Source: Galdieria partita (Eukaryota > Rhodophyta > Bangiophyceae > Galdieriales > Galdieriaceae). Taken from it: 64,000 bases of DNA. The notes under the pieces are model-generated. The model saw only the letters and a list, made by a program, of their open reading frames with translations. It was not told the origin of the DNA and made no database searches. Every line of letters starts with the position of its first letter. Positions within the stretch are counted from its first letter, which is position 1. Below are positions 1 to 11,491 of this stretch, piece after piece. The stretch covers positions 124,001 through 188,000 of the forward strand of contig BQMJ01000027.1 in the NCBI GenBank assembly GCA_025991245.1, given 5' to 3'. A program made the position numbers and the translations under genes.

Positions 1-476
1 GAACATGCAAGAAGGGCAAGAAACTAATGCCAGTCTTGAACAATAAATTGAACTTTACAAACGTTTTCAAAAGTCACTAGAACTTTTATTTCTTCTTTGC
101 CTTTAGTTGGGAAGCTAACGGAATCTTTTATTAGACAATTCCTTCAATTGGGTCTAAGAGAGCGTTGGGAAGCTTTCGAGCGCAAGTTTTGAGAGTTTTG
201 CAACTTGGCACCTATTAGAAGAGTTTATTGGTAATTTACTGTTTCATCGTTTACTTAGTGTGATTGTTACCGTTTGAAAGCTATCAGAGCTCACTTCAAG
301 GGTACATTTGAAAGGGCAACCCGCGTAACAACTTTACTCGAATACTTCAGCCAAAAGCTGCGGTTATGCGCTTTGTTGTTTTAGCAAAGAAAAGGAGCGC
401 TCGAAAAGATTGGTCGTTAGAAGACAGTTTGAGTCGTTGCAGTATTTAGTGTGGTTACAAAGACGGCAAAAGTAGT
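1..476. other. Region upstream of the CAF1 gene; no gene recognised
   Basis: No convincing coding region was found. The first ~33 bases read in frame 1 as a short basic peptide ending in a stop at 31-33, which could be the C-terminus of a plus-strand gene starting before the window, but this is too little to call. The rest probably holds that gene's 3' flank and the CAF1 promoter and 5' UTR. No repeat or RNA gene was seen. Confidence 0.4.
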
Positions 477-1461
477 ATGGAAAAGACGAAGGAGTCTTCT
501 CACGTGATAAAGGAAGTTTGGGCGGAAAACCTCGAGGAAGAACTGGCAAACATCTCGAGTAGATTGGATAAGTATAACTTTGTTGCTATGGTAAGTGATA
601 CTTGTAGATTGCTTCGTTCCGTTTGGTTTTGCTTACTTGTGGTTTTTGTAGGACACAGAATTCCCGGGTGTCGTTGCGAGACCTATCGGTTCGTTTCGAA
701 GCAACACCGACTATCATTATCAAACCCTTCGATGCAATGTAGATTTGTTGAAGATAATTCAGTTGGGTTTATCCTTTTCAGATTCGGAAGGGAATATTCC
801 AGAAGGGTGTGCTTGCTGGCAGTTTAATTTTCGTTTTAGTTTGAACGAAGATATTTATGCACAAGACTCCATTGATCTCTTGACACGTTCTGGTATAGAC
901 TTTGACGAACATGAACGACATGGCATAGACGTGGAACGGTTTGGAGAACTTTTAATATCTTCGGGCATTGTTCTGAACGAGGATATTTGCTGGATTTCTT
1001 TTCACTCGGGTTATGATTTTGGCTATTTGCTGAAGATATTGACGTGTAGTGAAATGCCAGCAGAGGAGTCAGAGTTCTTTGAGCTTCTGAATACTTATTT
1101 CCCACGTTTTTATGATATGAAATATTTGATGATGGCTTCGGACAGACTGTATGGAGGCCTTAATAAATTGGCAGAAATACTTGAAGTTGAGCGTATTGGA
1201 CAGATGCATCAGGCAGGATCGGATAGCTTGCTTACCATGAAGGTATTCTTCAAGATGAAGGAAAGCATTTTCAGTGGTCATATTGATGAGCGTCGTTATT
1301 GTGGAGTTTTGTATGGACTTGGAAGTGCTGCTGCCTTTGGTCATGCATCTCATGAAGCGGAAAGGCGATATAATTATACAAACAATGAAAATGGAACCAA
1401 CAGCAACAATAATTCTAGTGACTTGAAACGCTTTGTGGATTCTGCTTTGGCAGCTTCTTAA
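477..1461 (+). CDS. CAF1/POP2-type deadenylase, CCR4-NOT subunit
   Basis: The product is a CNOT7/Pop2-family 3'-5' exoribonuclease that shortens mRNA poly(A) tails as part of CCR4-NOT. There are two exons (477-590 and 652-1461) around a 61-nt GT-AG intron. After splicing, the N-terminus reads through [10 protein letters not shown] into the first DEDD motif, DTEFPG. The later acidic and His motifs follow in order: HSGYDFGYL, then YDMKYLM, then [10 protein letters not shown], so the catalytic set appears complete. The length (~307 aa) is normal for the family. The C-terminal tail is Asn/Ser rich (several consecutive Asn) and looks disordered. The next gene lies 300 bp downstream on the same strand. 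The family assignment is firm; membership of CCR4-NOT is inferred from the family. Confidence 0.95.
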
Positions 1462-1761
1462 GGGTCGTTTCACATTTGTGCTTTCTTCGTGGAGCTGTCT
1501 TTTTTGTTGACTCATCGTTGTCCATAGCACTTCTTAAGTGACTTTGTTTGTTATTAAACGTTTCTTACTTGTTTGGTTTGTTTCAAGTTGCCGATCCTTT
1601 TTGTCAATGGCGTTTGAATGTCTTTGAAAATTGTGTTCATCTCTGCACCCGTTGTGAGTTGTCACAAAGCCAACAAAAGTAGGTCTTCTTTATTAACAAA
1701 AGTTGTTTGTGTGAAAAGAAACAGCTACAATCAAGCAATCAAACAAAGTCGCTGCTGTATT

Positions 1762-2278
1762 ATGAGCGTGGAACAACTTGTCCAATACATAGTCGTTCGC
1801 AAGGATTTGATAAAGGACTTTGGCTGGTCACTGGGAAGTGTATGTTTGAAGTTATTTCTTTTTTGGGAATCTTTTACATGATGCATACTTAGTTGATTGC
1901 ACAAGGGGTGCACGCAGCTATTGCTGTGAATTGGAAATATAGAGATGATCCTCTGGTTCGTGAATATTGTACACAAGAGTCGGTAGGAAGTGTCCATCTC
2001 TTTGAAGGTTACCTTGCCAACTGTTTTCATAGCAACAAATGCATACCGTTGTACTAGAAACAAGTGATGAAGCCAAGTTATTGTCTCTAGCTGAACAACT
2101 TGACGAAGCACTCATCAAGTGTGTTGTTTGGAAAGAACAACCGGAAAATGTTTCGACTGCTATTGCCATAAAGGTATTGTTGGAGTTGCTTAAGTAGAGA
2201 TGGTTTGCTAATTTTGTGCAGCCATATCCAAAGGATCAAGTTGCGTCCTACTTGAAACACTTACGACTCTGTAGATAG
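1762..2278 (+). CDS. PTRHD1-like peptidyl-tRNA hydrolase (PTH2 fold)
   Basis: This is a small four-exon gene: 1762-1839, 1893-1982, 2033-2173 and 2222-2278. The spliced protein is ~121 aa. It starts MSVEQLVQYIVVRKDL and continues WSLGSLIAQGVHAA, the N-terminal signature of PTRHD1 (VLRKDL...GALVAQACHAA). Exon 3 gives VVLETSDEAKLL and VVWKEQPENVSTAIA, and exon 4 gives PYPKDQV, matching the conserved C-terminal half. PTH2-family enzymes release peptides from peptidyl-tRNA; PTRHD1 itself has only putative activity. All introns are GT-AG, about 48-53 nt. No single open frame covers more than part of the gene, so it is easily missed. Confidence 0.9.
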
Positions 2279-2328
2279 GAGATGGGCAAAAACTTTAGCT
2301 ATTCTACTTTATTGTAGTATAAAAGACA

Positions 2329-2717
2329 CTAGGAAACGTTTTGAAGAAATTGGGTGCCGCAAAGTTGATCGACCTTTTCAATATACTTTCTCTGAGCATC
2401 TTCTTTGGAAGTACCTTTCTTTGAATTCCAAGCATTCCATTTAGCTTTTTCTTTCTGATTGAAAAGACCTCCGGGTTTCTCTAGGGAAAAGAATAGTTTT
2501 GTGATGGGACGAAAGTGTTGAGAATCGAAATACTTACGAGTGGAACAGTCACCTTCCTTAGCTTGCTTAAAGTAACCATAGAGCTCTAGTTTGTCCTCAT
2601 TCGAAGCAGAAGACAGTTTTTTTACCTCTTCTGCTGCTTTGTTGAATGTTTGCTATATAAAAAATTCAAAAATAGTCACAACAACTTTGGAGATTCTTGA
2701 CTCACCTCCAAGCTCAT
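2329..2717 (-). CDS. Acyl-CoA-binding protein (ACBP)
   Basis: Three exons on the minus strand (2706-2717, 2538-2652, 2329-2480) encode ~92 aa. The first exon holds only the four codons MSLE. The protein contains the ACBP core: FNKAAEEVKKL, then LYGYFKQAKEGDC, then the family hallmark KAKWNAWNSKKGTSKEDA and a final helix YIEKVDQL. Family members are cytosolic four-helix proteins that bind medium- and long-chain acyl-CoA esters. The size is typical of the single-domain form. Its stop lies 51 bp from the stop of the converging PTRHD1-like gene. Confidence 0.93.
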
Positions 2718-3156
2718 GTTTGCAATGTTTGACAAAACGGAAATGTGAGTCAAGAGAACAGATATTGCATAAAGTATTTACTGTCTCTAACTGAATGGTC
2801 TTTTAACTCGTATTCATGGAATACCATAGTGTTTCTCACAACTAGATGAATAGAACAATGTCTCATATTCTGTGCTTTCTATTTAGGGTTTCATTCTATT
2901 CATCATTTGTGGAGAAGGAGGGAGAACATTGAGGAATGATATACGAAGTACACAGTGCATATTATCAAACTTTTTTGACTGTTTCCGGAAAGTAAGTTCT
3001 TGTTGAGACCATAAAAGGGAATAATAATGTATTGTGTAAAGGTCATCTAGTCGTTCAACTGGTTTGGATAAGCGAACTTGGAACGACGTCCGTAATGAAG
3101 TAGAAATGCAAGTTGGTTAGCCTATTTTCGTCTTTTTGTGAGTGGATGTGTCCCTT
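2718..3156. other. Intergenic spacer; nothing recognised
   Basis: The spacer lies between the ACBP start and a tiny minus-strand ORF. It is AT rich with no recognisable gene, repeat or RNA. Around 3060-3135 the minus strand has a short open stretch reading RRSKFAYPNQLND before a stop. It could be a terminal exon of the ORF at 3157-3270, but I could not find splice sites that keep the frame. Confidence 0.3.
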
Positions 3157-3270
3157 TTACCCAAGTAAAGCAGCAAAGGTCTTTTTGAAACGCTGCAAAG
3201 GTTTTGCAGTTTGAACCCAAGCTGTAGAGTAGTCACCCCAATCTTGCTTTCTTTGTTCAGTCGTAGGCAT
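3157..3270 (-). CDS. Tiny hypothetical protein (37 aa), possibly a partial spliced gene
   Basis: An ATG at 3270 opens a 37-codon frame starting MPTTEQRKQDWGDYSTAW and ending FAALLG before TAA. Codon use and composition (Trp, Tyr, basic residues) look coding rather than random. I do not recognise the family. The stop overlaps a possible GTAAAA splice donor, and coding-like sequence lies ~25-100 nt further on, so this may be the first exon of a slightly longer small protein. The divergent neighbour (DIS3-type gene) starts 127 bp away. Confidence 0.3.
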   Translation of the reverse strand: MPTTEQRKQDWGDYSTAWVQTAKPLQRFKKTFAALLG

Positions 3271-3397
3271 AAATGGTTTCTCACTTATTGAACACTCGTC
3301 TATCATTCATGACATACAAATAATACATATAACAGCTGGTTAAAGAAGAAAATGGGTTATTGGGCTATGTGAATGTTTCCAACAAAGATACCAAACA

Positions 3398-6300
3398 ATG
3401 GAACAACAGGCACAAAAGTTAGCAAAAGAGTTTGGTGTGTCGTTGCGTCGTGCAAAGCAAGCTCTGGAAACTGCGAAAGGAGTTGTAGAACTTGCAATCG
3501 ATGAAATACTTCTCACAGTAAGGAAATCGGTTTGCTTTGAGAACAGTCTGCTGATGCCATTCTGTTTAGCCACAGTCGGAGGAAGACACGGATCTAGAAA
3601 CAATATCATCTCCTCAATCATATGAGCATAAAAAGACAACCGAAAACGTTCAAAGTATTGAGGAAAAGGTCGAACCATCCTCTCCTGCAATCTACTTGAA
3701 ACCTGAAACCGAAGAGGTCGAATCTTTGTATAGTGCACTCTGTTTACACAAAGACGAAGAAGAAAGTTTGCAAAATACTTTTATAGACAGAGAAGAATAT
3801 TTTCAAGAGCCAAATAGGAATTCCGATCTGTTGACTCTTGCGTTGTTGCTTCCCCCGTTCCCTCCTATGGTTAGCATGTTTCATCAACTACAACAGACTC
3901 AATTGAAGCTATCGTTGGATAGTTTTTATATAGAGAGACAAGTTATTTCCGATGGAGAGTCAGAACAACGTCCGAAACAAGTTCAGTGGACGTATAGAAA
4001 GAAGGAGTTGCTTCTTGAAAGGAAACAAAGAAAGCAAAGAGAAGTTTTTGTTCTTAGTTTACTTGGATTGGAACTCTATCTTCGTCCTTTGGAATGCTTT
4101 GACTGGTCGAAACTTTGGTAAGCAATGTTTGATATTTTATATTCTTCGATGTACTAAATGACAAAAGTTCAATGGGAAGTTCTGTAACTATACCGACTTT
4201 GAACGTTTTGGAGTTTTTCTTTGAAGTTTTCGTTGATTTCAATCGCAATCTTGCTCCATCAGAAGTTATTTATACGATAATCCTGAAGAGCACCTTTGCT
4301 AAAATAACTAGACAGAAACGGAAACTCTTAAAGTTGGCCATATCAGATCCCTATTCTCCAGTTCTGTTTTTTCCTGATTCATTATTAGACTACTCACGTC
4401 TAGCGTTACCTAAGCAACAATTAGAAGAACCTTTGAATAACTTTGAAAGAGAGATAAGGGCCGCAAGAATTTTGTTGAAGATGAAGACTTTGGATTGTTT
4501 TATTCTTTATGTAGATGAGAAGAATAATAGAGCCAATGAGTTTCCTATGTGTACTATAGCAGACAATCTTTATGTGACTTGTGTTCTATCTTATGCAAGA
4601 CAAATGAACAACACTCAACTTTGGGATATGGTTTCATCCCTTTATGACTCTTTTCTAGCAGAGAATATTTGGTACCAAGAAGAAGCACATTCATCTGCTC
4701 TTGATTCAGAAGAGAGAGAGTTAGAGGAACAGGTAGAGGAAGAATCCGAAGAGCTTTCAAGGCACACAGTTACTGGTGTTTTTCGAGTTGAACGCAGTCG
4801 TAAATTTGCTCGAGTGTCTTTTGTGGTTATACCTGCTGAACACTTTGGTAAAGCAATTCATGGTGACAAAGTGATGGTAGAAGTAAATGTCGAGAACGGT
4901 AAAAGTCAAGGAAAAGTCGTTTCTATTTTGGAAAGAAGAGCGGATTCTTTCGTTGCATCTTACTTTGAAAGGGATTCTACGGAAGATTCTGTTATCAGAG
5001 AAGAAGAAGCAGCTGAAACTGATTTGTATACAAAGTCACAGCGTTTAGGTCATCTGTTTGCTCCGATGGATCAAAGATTACCATTATGTATAGTATTTGG
5101 AAGAAATTTAGAGAAATATAGAAACCAACGAGTAGTTTTACGTTTTCGTAGCTGGAAAAGGCATGAAAAGTATCCAGAAGCATATTTAATGGAGACACTT
5201 GGTAATGTGGGAGATGTAGAAGCAGAGACTCGAGCAGTCTTGGCGACTTGTGGAGTTCGCGACTTTGATTATCCATCAAGTGCTTTTGAAGAGATCGGTC
5301 TGACAAATAGTTTATCTTCCTTTTCATGTTCATTTCCAACTTCGGTTTCTATAGAGAAGCGATTAGATATTCGAAACTCTCGTTTGGTTTTCAGTATAGA
5401 TCCTTCTGGAAGCCAAGATATAGATGATGCATTATCACTTTATCCACTCAAAGATGATATTTATGAAGTGGGAGTGCATATTGCTGACTTTGCTGCGTGG
5501 GTTCCATCTGGAAGCTTTATTGATGTGGAAGCCATGAAACGAGGAACCAGTGTTTATTTAGTGGACAGAAGAATAAGCATGATTCCTTCAGTCCTTAGTG
5601 AGAATGTATGTTCACTTAGGCAACATCATGACCGCCTAAGTCTTTCCGTATTTTTCTTTGTGGACTTTGCCAATCAAGGCCAACTTGTGGATGTCCCTGA
5701 AGAATATTTGGATAAGGAGTTTGTGCAAAAGGCTGTCAAGAGTAGTGCAGATACGGGAGTGTATTTTGCACGCTGTATTTTACGTTCTTGTGGTGAACTT
5801 CATTATAATGAGGTAGACAGTTGTTTGAAAGGCGAAAGGACATCTTTGGGTACTTCTTATGATGCTCAAGTGATACAAAATACCCGAATATTGGCAGATA
5901 TTGCCAAAATGTTTCGTCAAAGGCGAATCCAATCTGGAGCAATTACCAACTTATCCTCTGGAGAGTTGCGTTTTCATTTCAGTGAGGACAAAAGAGTGCA
6001 GCAAGTAGCTACAAAAATAGAATTAGAAGTAAGTTTCATTTTCTTTCGTTGTGTCGTATTCACTGGTAGAGCAGATTATGTCGGTAGTCGCTGAACTGAT
6101 GATTGCTACGAATGCTTTTGTTGCCTCACATCTTCTAGCAGTATCTCCAAATGATGCTTTACTGAGAAGACATGACGCACCTCCTGCAGAAAAGATTTCA
6201 CAGTTCATATCCACTGCAGTGAGTTTGGATTTTCTTGGAATTCATTCGGATAACTTTATACAAGATCAGCAACAACATTCTAACACTATTTCGACGGAAA

Positions 6301-7415
6301 GTTTTATTTCCCATCTGGAAGAACAGTTAGATGCTGCCTCTCGTGACAATTCTTCATGGGGTAAACTGATTAGTTCTCTTGCTACTAGAGCAATGTCTGA
6401 AGCAGAATACTTTGCTGCATCTTCTGGAAAGGATACTAGACATTTTGCTTTGGGTTTGGATGCATATACTCACTTTACTTCTCCTATTCGTCGGTACCCT
6501 GACGTGATTGTCCATCGAGCACTATTGAGAGCCACCGGACTGAAAGAATCCGACAAAGATTCACTGCCACCACAATTTTTTGGAGCTTTGGAAGAATTAG
6601 CAGAGCACTTTAACATTCGGCATAGAGAGGCAAAGATGGCATCTGAAATGTCCAATACCTTATTCTCCTCTCTTTATTTCCAGTCCCAGCCAGGTTTGGT
6701 GACTCATGCTCTCATTGTAGCTATTCAAGAACAACCTTTGCTGGGATTTTCGGTTTTCCTACCGAGATTTTCTTTATATGGTTTCGTTCCTTTGATGGAT
6801 TCTATGTCCAATCAAGTTATTTTACCTGTAATGGATATACAATTGCATCAAAAGGAGGATTGCTCGGAAGTGTTTGTTGCAGAAGAAGACTGTAGAACCG
6901 TTCAATCTGACTATAAATTGAGAATTTCGGAAAATGGTAAGGAGTTGTATTGTGAGAATGAAGAACAACAGACGATAGCCATTTGGCAGTTGGGAGGTAC
7001 AGTTAAGGTTGGAGTTTGGGCAAGTTCAAACAAGTATAGAGAACCTGGAGTGAAGATGTTATTGGCAAATAGGGATTGTGTCAATACAATACAGTCTTCG
7101 AATAAGGAAAGGAAGGAAATTCCGGAGACACAGAAAATGTCTGCGTTTCAGCGTAATCGACAAAAGAAACCAAAGGAGCAAGTTGTACAGCATGTTTTAG
7201 CTACTTCTCATGAGTCCCATAAGGATATGAAGAGTCAAGAACAAGCGTCGTCTAGAGACTTCCATAAAGGGTTATTTCGTATTTGGAATATTAGAGACCT
7301 TGATACTTTGAAACGAGATAGTGTCTATTATGCAATGAATCAAGTTCTTGTTCCAATAGAGCACAAATTTAGGAAATGTTACACATATACATCGGATATG
7401 TTACTTATGGAATAA
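3398..7415 (+). CDS. DIS3/Rrp44-type exosome exoribonuclease with N-terminal extension
   Basis: Four exons (3398-3517, 3576-4117, 4168-6028, 6072-7415) encode ~1288 aa, longer than human DIS3 (~958). Residues 1-40 form a UBA-like helical segment (KLAKEFGVSLRRAKQAL), followed by an acidic linker. Around residue 205-220 a cysteine motif YLRPLECFDWSKLC resembles the CR3 motif that precedes the PIN domain in DIS3. The PIN-like region lacks the DTN and second-Asp motifs expected for endonuclease activity. Cold-shock domains follow, then the RNB domain with SIDPSGSQDIDDALSLYPL (all four catalytic Asp), HIADFAAWVPS and HFTSPIRRYPDVIVHR, then an S1-like region and a Lys-rich tail. Exonuclease activity is therefore expected and endonuclease activity is not. 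The last intron is 43 nt. A start at 4178 would drop the extension, but the exon junction at 4117/4168 keeps the frame open. Confidence 0.85.
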
Positions 7416-7528
7416 AGGCAGTTGTAAATAATATCAGCGCATTCATTGTGAGGCTAAATATCGTTGATGGATCGCAAGACGAGATTTCGGAGCGGGATTG
7501 AGTGATTTGGGGAAGACCATCGACTCCT

Positions 7529-8481
7529 ATGAAGAGACCTTCTCAACGAACTGCTGCACCTGCTGCCTTTCAGCAATGGCTTCCAAACTGTCTGACAAGA
7601 GCTTCAAAGCAAGGGCGTTTTTGTGTTTGTGTAAAGAACTATCGTTGGCTATCAACCGTTTTTTCACAACGAAGCTTTTACTCTAGAGTTGTTGCTATGG
7701 CGGATTCCGCAGTTAGAGGACCTCCTGGGATGGAAGGAACTTCCATGGATAGTGTGGATTCTGTTGTTCAAGGGGAACGCAGACCCGGCTCTCACAAAGG
7801 TTTTGTAGAAGAGATGCGGTTTGTGGCAATGCGGCTCCATACAAGGGATCAAGCAAAAGAAGGGACTCTTGAAGAAAGCGCCCTTCCTATTCAAGAAGTA
7901 TGAACTCTTTTTTTGGTTTTGTTGTTCTAAACATGAATTTTTTGTTTTAGTGGCATCCAAGTCAAAAGGACTATCTACAGTTTCTTGTAGACTCGAAATA
8001 TGTTTATGAGTTTTTTGAAACTTTTATGAACCAAAGTCAAGACAATATGTTTGTTCATTTTAAACAAACTGGTTTGGAGCGAGTTCCTGCTCTGGAAGAA
8101 GATTTGAATTGGTTTAAGCAACGTGGGTTTTCCATACCAAACCCAGAGAAGCCTGGTATAGCTTATGTACAATATCTTGAATCGCTGGTTCAAGATAAAC
8201 CACACGCACTTTTGTGTCATTGGTATAATTTTTACTTTGCGCACACTGCGGGTGGTAGAATGATTGGGAGACTTATGTCCAAGTTGCTTTTCGATGGCCA
8301 TGTGTTTGAATTTTATAAGTGGGAAGGAGACGTGAAACAGATTCTCGATCAAGTAAGAGTCAAAATTGATGAAACTGCAAAGGACTGGCCTCGTGACGTG
8401 AAGGACGAGTGTTTGAAGGAAACTGGGCTTTCTTTTTCGTATTCGGGAACTATTCTTGGACACTTGGCTAAGCGAGCTTGA
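7529..8481 (+). CDS. Heme oxygenase, probably plastid-targeted
   Basis: Two exons (7529-7897, 7951-8481) encode ~299 aa. The first ~65 residues are rich in Arg, Ser, Ala and Cys with few acidic residues, consistent with a plastid transit peptide. The mature part starts near GFVEEMRFVAMRLHTRDQAKEG, which contains the proximal heme-ligand His of plant and cyanobacterial heme oxygenases. Further family motifs are WHPSQKDYLQFLVDSKYVY and FAHTAGGRMIGR. The enzyme opens heme to biliverdin IX-alpha using ferredoxin in plastids, the first step toward phycocyanobilin for red-algal phycobilisomes. In many red algae this gene (pbsA) is plastid encoded; here it sits among nuclear, intron-bearing genes. 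The start was chosen as the first in-frame ATG. Confidence 0.92.
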
Positions 8482-8613
8482 ACTCGCACTAAACCATTTG
8501 TTTCCTCGAAAGTAAATATTTCTTCTTTATTACTATCATTAGAGAGTAATTTCGCTATTTTCACCTATGTACAAAATGGGAAAACTATCCAAAATGACAC
8601 TGTGAGAACAGAG

Positions 8614-9411
8614 TTATGACTGTTCCTGCTCACAACAATTGTTGCAACTTTCTTCTTCTTCTTTCTCACTATCACTTGTACTGTTCTCTTCTTCACTCAA
8701 AGAGTTGTCAGAGGAACTGTCTTCAGTCTTCGAAGAAGGAAAATGTTCAGGAAGTGCAAACTTCTGAACATACTCTTTCACCTAAATTGATTTTACTAAG
8801 TAAATTCCAACCAAATATTTTACTACATACTTTAGCAGTAAACTTGTCAGGGTCCTTCAACTGCAGGGCAGCAGCTTCTCCGTTGAGAGGGTCTGTTGGG
8901 TTGGGATAGGTTAACAGTTGAGGAAGAAAAACTTCAAAAATATTGACCAAGTCAAACATAGGCGACCACGTCTGGTTTATCACATCCAGACAAACAGACC
9001 CTGACCTGTTGGTGAAAGTTTCTAAGAGAGACTCCGAGAAGAAAACTTGGCTACACTTACGCTTCATCCACGTTAGGGTGGTATATCTTATTCACAAAAC
9101 CAATAGAAGGTGACTTGTACGGATATGCGTCAGGTAACTGCACATGAACCTTCCAAACACCTCCCTCATAAGCAGCTAAAGGAGATATAAGAGCTTAGCG
9201 AAGTTTTCAAGTCTATTTCGGCAAATACTTACTTTCTGAAGGACCATGAAACTTGACATAAAAGTCACTCACTTGGTTTTCTTCCGAAAGTTCAAGTTCA
9301 TAGTCCGCCATAAGCCTACACAGTTAATTTGAGTATAACCAAGAAGGGAAGAAGTTTGCACGCTTACAGCTTCATGAGGTCCATTTCACGACGTTTGCTA
9401 GGAGAAGACAT
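8614..9411 (-). CDS. Ubiquitin-conjugating enzyme E2 H (UBE2H/Ubc8 type)
   Basis: Five exons (9368-9411, 9233-9315, 9061-9175, 8831-9005, 8614-8781) encode ~194 aa. The N-terminus reads [15 protein letters not shown]. The UBC fold shows [19 protein letters not shown], then [19 protein letters not shown] with the catalytic Cys, then [18 protein letters not shown], which is distinctive of UBE2H. The C-terminal tail is Ser/Glu rich like animal UBE2H and yeast Ubc8, which act with the GID/CTLH ligase. That partner link is family knowledge, not visible here. Its start faces the NPL4 start across 162 bp, so the two likely share a promoter region. Confidence 0.95.
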
Positions 9412-9573
9412 GACACAGCACCCAGTTATTCACTACTGACAGCAACTTGAACGATAAGCCGCGTCGCAACCAAAATAAAACACGACACAAGTGGGAACAT
9501 AAACTAAAATCCACTCAATGGCGCCATTAGAATAGTCGAAGTGGAACTGATTTGAAAGTGGATTGATACCGGA

Positions 9574-11175
9574 ATGGTAAGTTGTTGAGTGTGTCTACCT
9601 TTATTTATTAAACCACCAAGAGATAATTAGACTACGTCTTCCAGATGGTTCAACGAAACGTGTGGAAGCAAAGAACGATGAGACCATTGCTGGGTTGTTA
9701 GACTCTCTCAAAGAAGACTGGCTACATTTGGAGGTTTTCCGAAGCTTAAGGGAAACTGAGTCCTTGGACCTGAATGCAACAGTTGAGGACTCGGGACTGA
9801 AACATGGAGATATGCTCTATCTCAAGGGAACTCTAGCAAAAGCAGAAGAAGCAGTTGAGACCCCTAGAGAAACAGAAGAGGGAAGCAGTGCTGTAAACAC
9901 AGACCAACAGAATAGTCGATTGAATTCTGTGAGAAATGGTTTTCAACCAAAAATAACTTCGAGATGTCTACATGGTCCACGTGGAATGTGTGAGCATTGT
10001 ATGCCCAAAGAAGATCCAAAGGAAAGATATCGACGAGCCGTTGAACAGCTTCATGGCTTGAGAGGAGGTTCTATTGCTGCTTTGGAAGCCGCGGAAGCAA
10101 TGAAATTCCATATCAAACCACAAGAGGAAAGCTTTGCTAGTTCTGTCTCCGTTGATCACGATGCAGCGTTTTCATTCCAAGCCAATCTAGTTAGCATAGG
10201 TTTTCAACAACAACGTTTAGGTTTTCTGTATGGACGAGTTGAAGATTCAGCTCTTGTATTTGTAGATTGTATTTATGAACCTCCACAATGCGGAACTTAT
10301 CAAATGTACAAACTAGAGAGTCCCCAAGAAAACCCTAACGCGGCAGAGTCGAAGATGCGAGCAGATAAACTAGCATCACTGCTGGGACTTCAGAAAGTAG
10401 GTTGGATATTTTCATCGAAACCTCGAAAATGTATTTTTTCTGGTAAGTTCGACATTTGTGTTCCTATTTCATCTATTAACAAACATAGCTGTTGATATTA
10501 TGACTGCTTGTCAGTTTCAATGCGAAGCAGAAGAATTGCACGGAGAGGATGCTTCCAAGGCCTTTGTAACAATAACGGTTTCAGTTACAGAAGAAGGGAT
10601 GACACGGTTTGAGGCTTATCAGATAAGTGATTTGTGTCTAAACATGTACAAAGCTGGTGTTTTTGTTCCGGTTGAGGAACAGAAACCCAAGTCTGGCAAG
10701 GTAGTTTTGTATCTATATATATATATTTATACATTTAAGAAACTTGACATTGTTCATTAGATTCGAACAAAGGAGGAGGTCATTGTAGAGGGAATCGAAT
10801 GCCGGTCAATAGATACGGACTTCTTTCTGGTTTCTGTTCCCATAAAAGATCATCATTCATGGTTGAAAAACAATAGTAAGTATTTGTATAGATTATTCTT
10901 TTTGGCTAACCAGTGCACTAGATTTTCCAGTAGAAAATAGAGAGCAGGCACCTATTCAACCTTCTGATTTATCGAGTTGTCTTGCGAAGAGCCTTGACGA
11001 GCCGTTTATAAGACGTATATCAGATTTTCATCTACTACTGTATATTAGCAACGTTTTGGATATGGATACAGATATGCCGTTGTTATGCAATGCGGTTCGC
11101 GAACAGAGAGAGTTGGCAGAGGAGGAAGAAGGATATCGGCTGATGATAGAAGCAATAGCAAATGCTGACTCCTAA
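9574..11175 (+). CDS. NPL4 homologue, Cdc48/p97 cofactor
   Basis: Five exons (9574-9576, 9623-10442, 10489-10700, 10761-10875, 10931-11175) give ~464 aa. The first exon is just the ATG codon; exon 2 then begins IIRLRLPDGSTKRVEAK, a ubiquitin-like fold. A zinc-finger-like segment follows (RCLHGPRGMCEHCMP, residues ~118-132), then the NPL4-type MPN-like domain with RLGFLYGR, GWIFSSKP and KAFVTITVSVTEEG. NPL4 pairs with UFD1 to bring ubiquitylated clients to the p97/Cdc48 unfoldase. A typical C-terminal NZF finger is not apparent; the protein ends in an acidic helix. The start rests on the splice ATG/GTAAGT, which is the only way I found to complete the N-terminal strand. Confidence 0.88.
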
Positions 11176-11491
11176 TAAAGATTCCTTGAACGTGCTTGCT
11201 GTGATATTGACGGTTTTGATCAGTATTGCACATTATTTGCAAATGATTTGTGGAAACTCAGACGACTATAGGATATGCATGAAACAGAAGAAAAATAGGC
11301 ATGTTGTCAAAGTATTGTTGTTTTCTAAACACTTTGTTATAATTTCAAGGAGTTGGTTTCATGTCATTGTATATTCTGAGAACAAATCTTCTGTTTGCCA
11401 ATCCATAGCAATGGAATTGTTTGTCCACGAGTAGTCGTTGAGTGTCATCGACTAGTGGGGAATAGCAACTTGAAACCCTTGGAATACACTC
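11176..11491. other. Intergenic spacer; nothing recognised
   Basis: This ~316-bp AT-rich interval lies between the NPL4 stop and the mL46 start on the same strand. It holds a plus-strand open frame (11162-11434) that overlaps the NPL4 3' end. Its composition is hydrophobic and irregular, and I consider it noncoding. It presumably contains the NPL4 3' end signal and the mL46 promoter. Confidence 0.4.

Noticed and set aside
4172-6094. Separate DIS3 gene starting at the ATG near 4178
   Set aside because: The splice junction at 4117/4168 keeps the frame open from the upstream exon, and the CR3-like Cys motif straddles it, so one gene is more likely.
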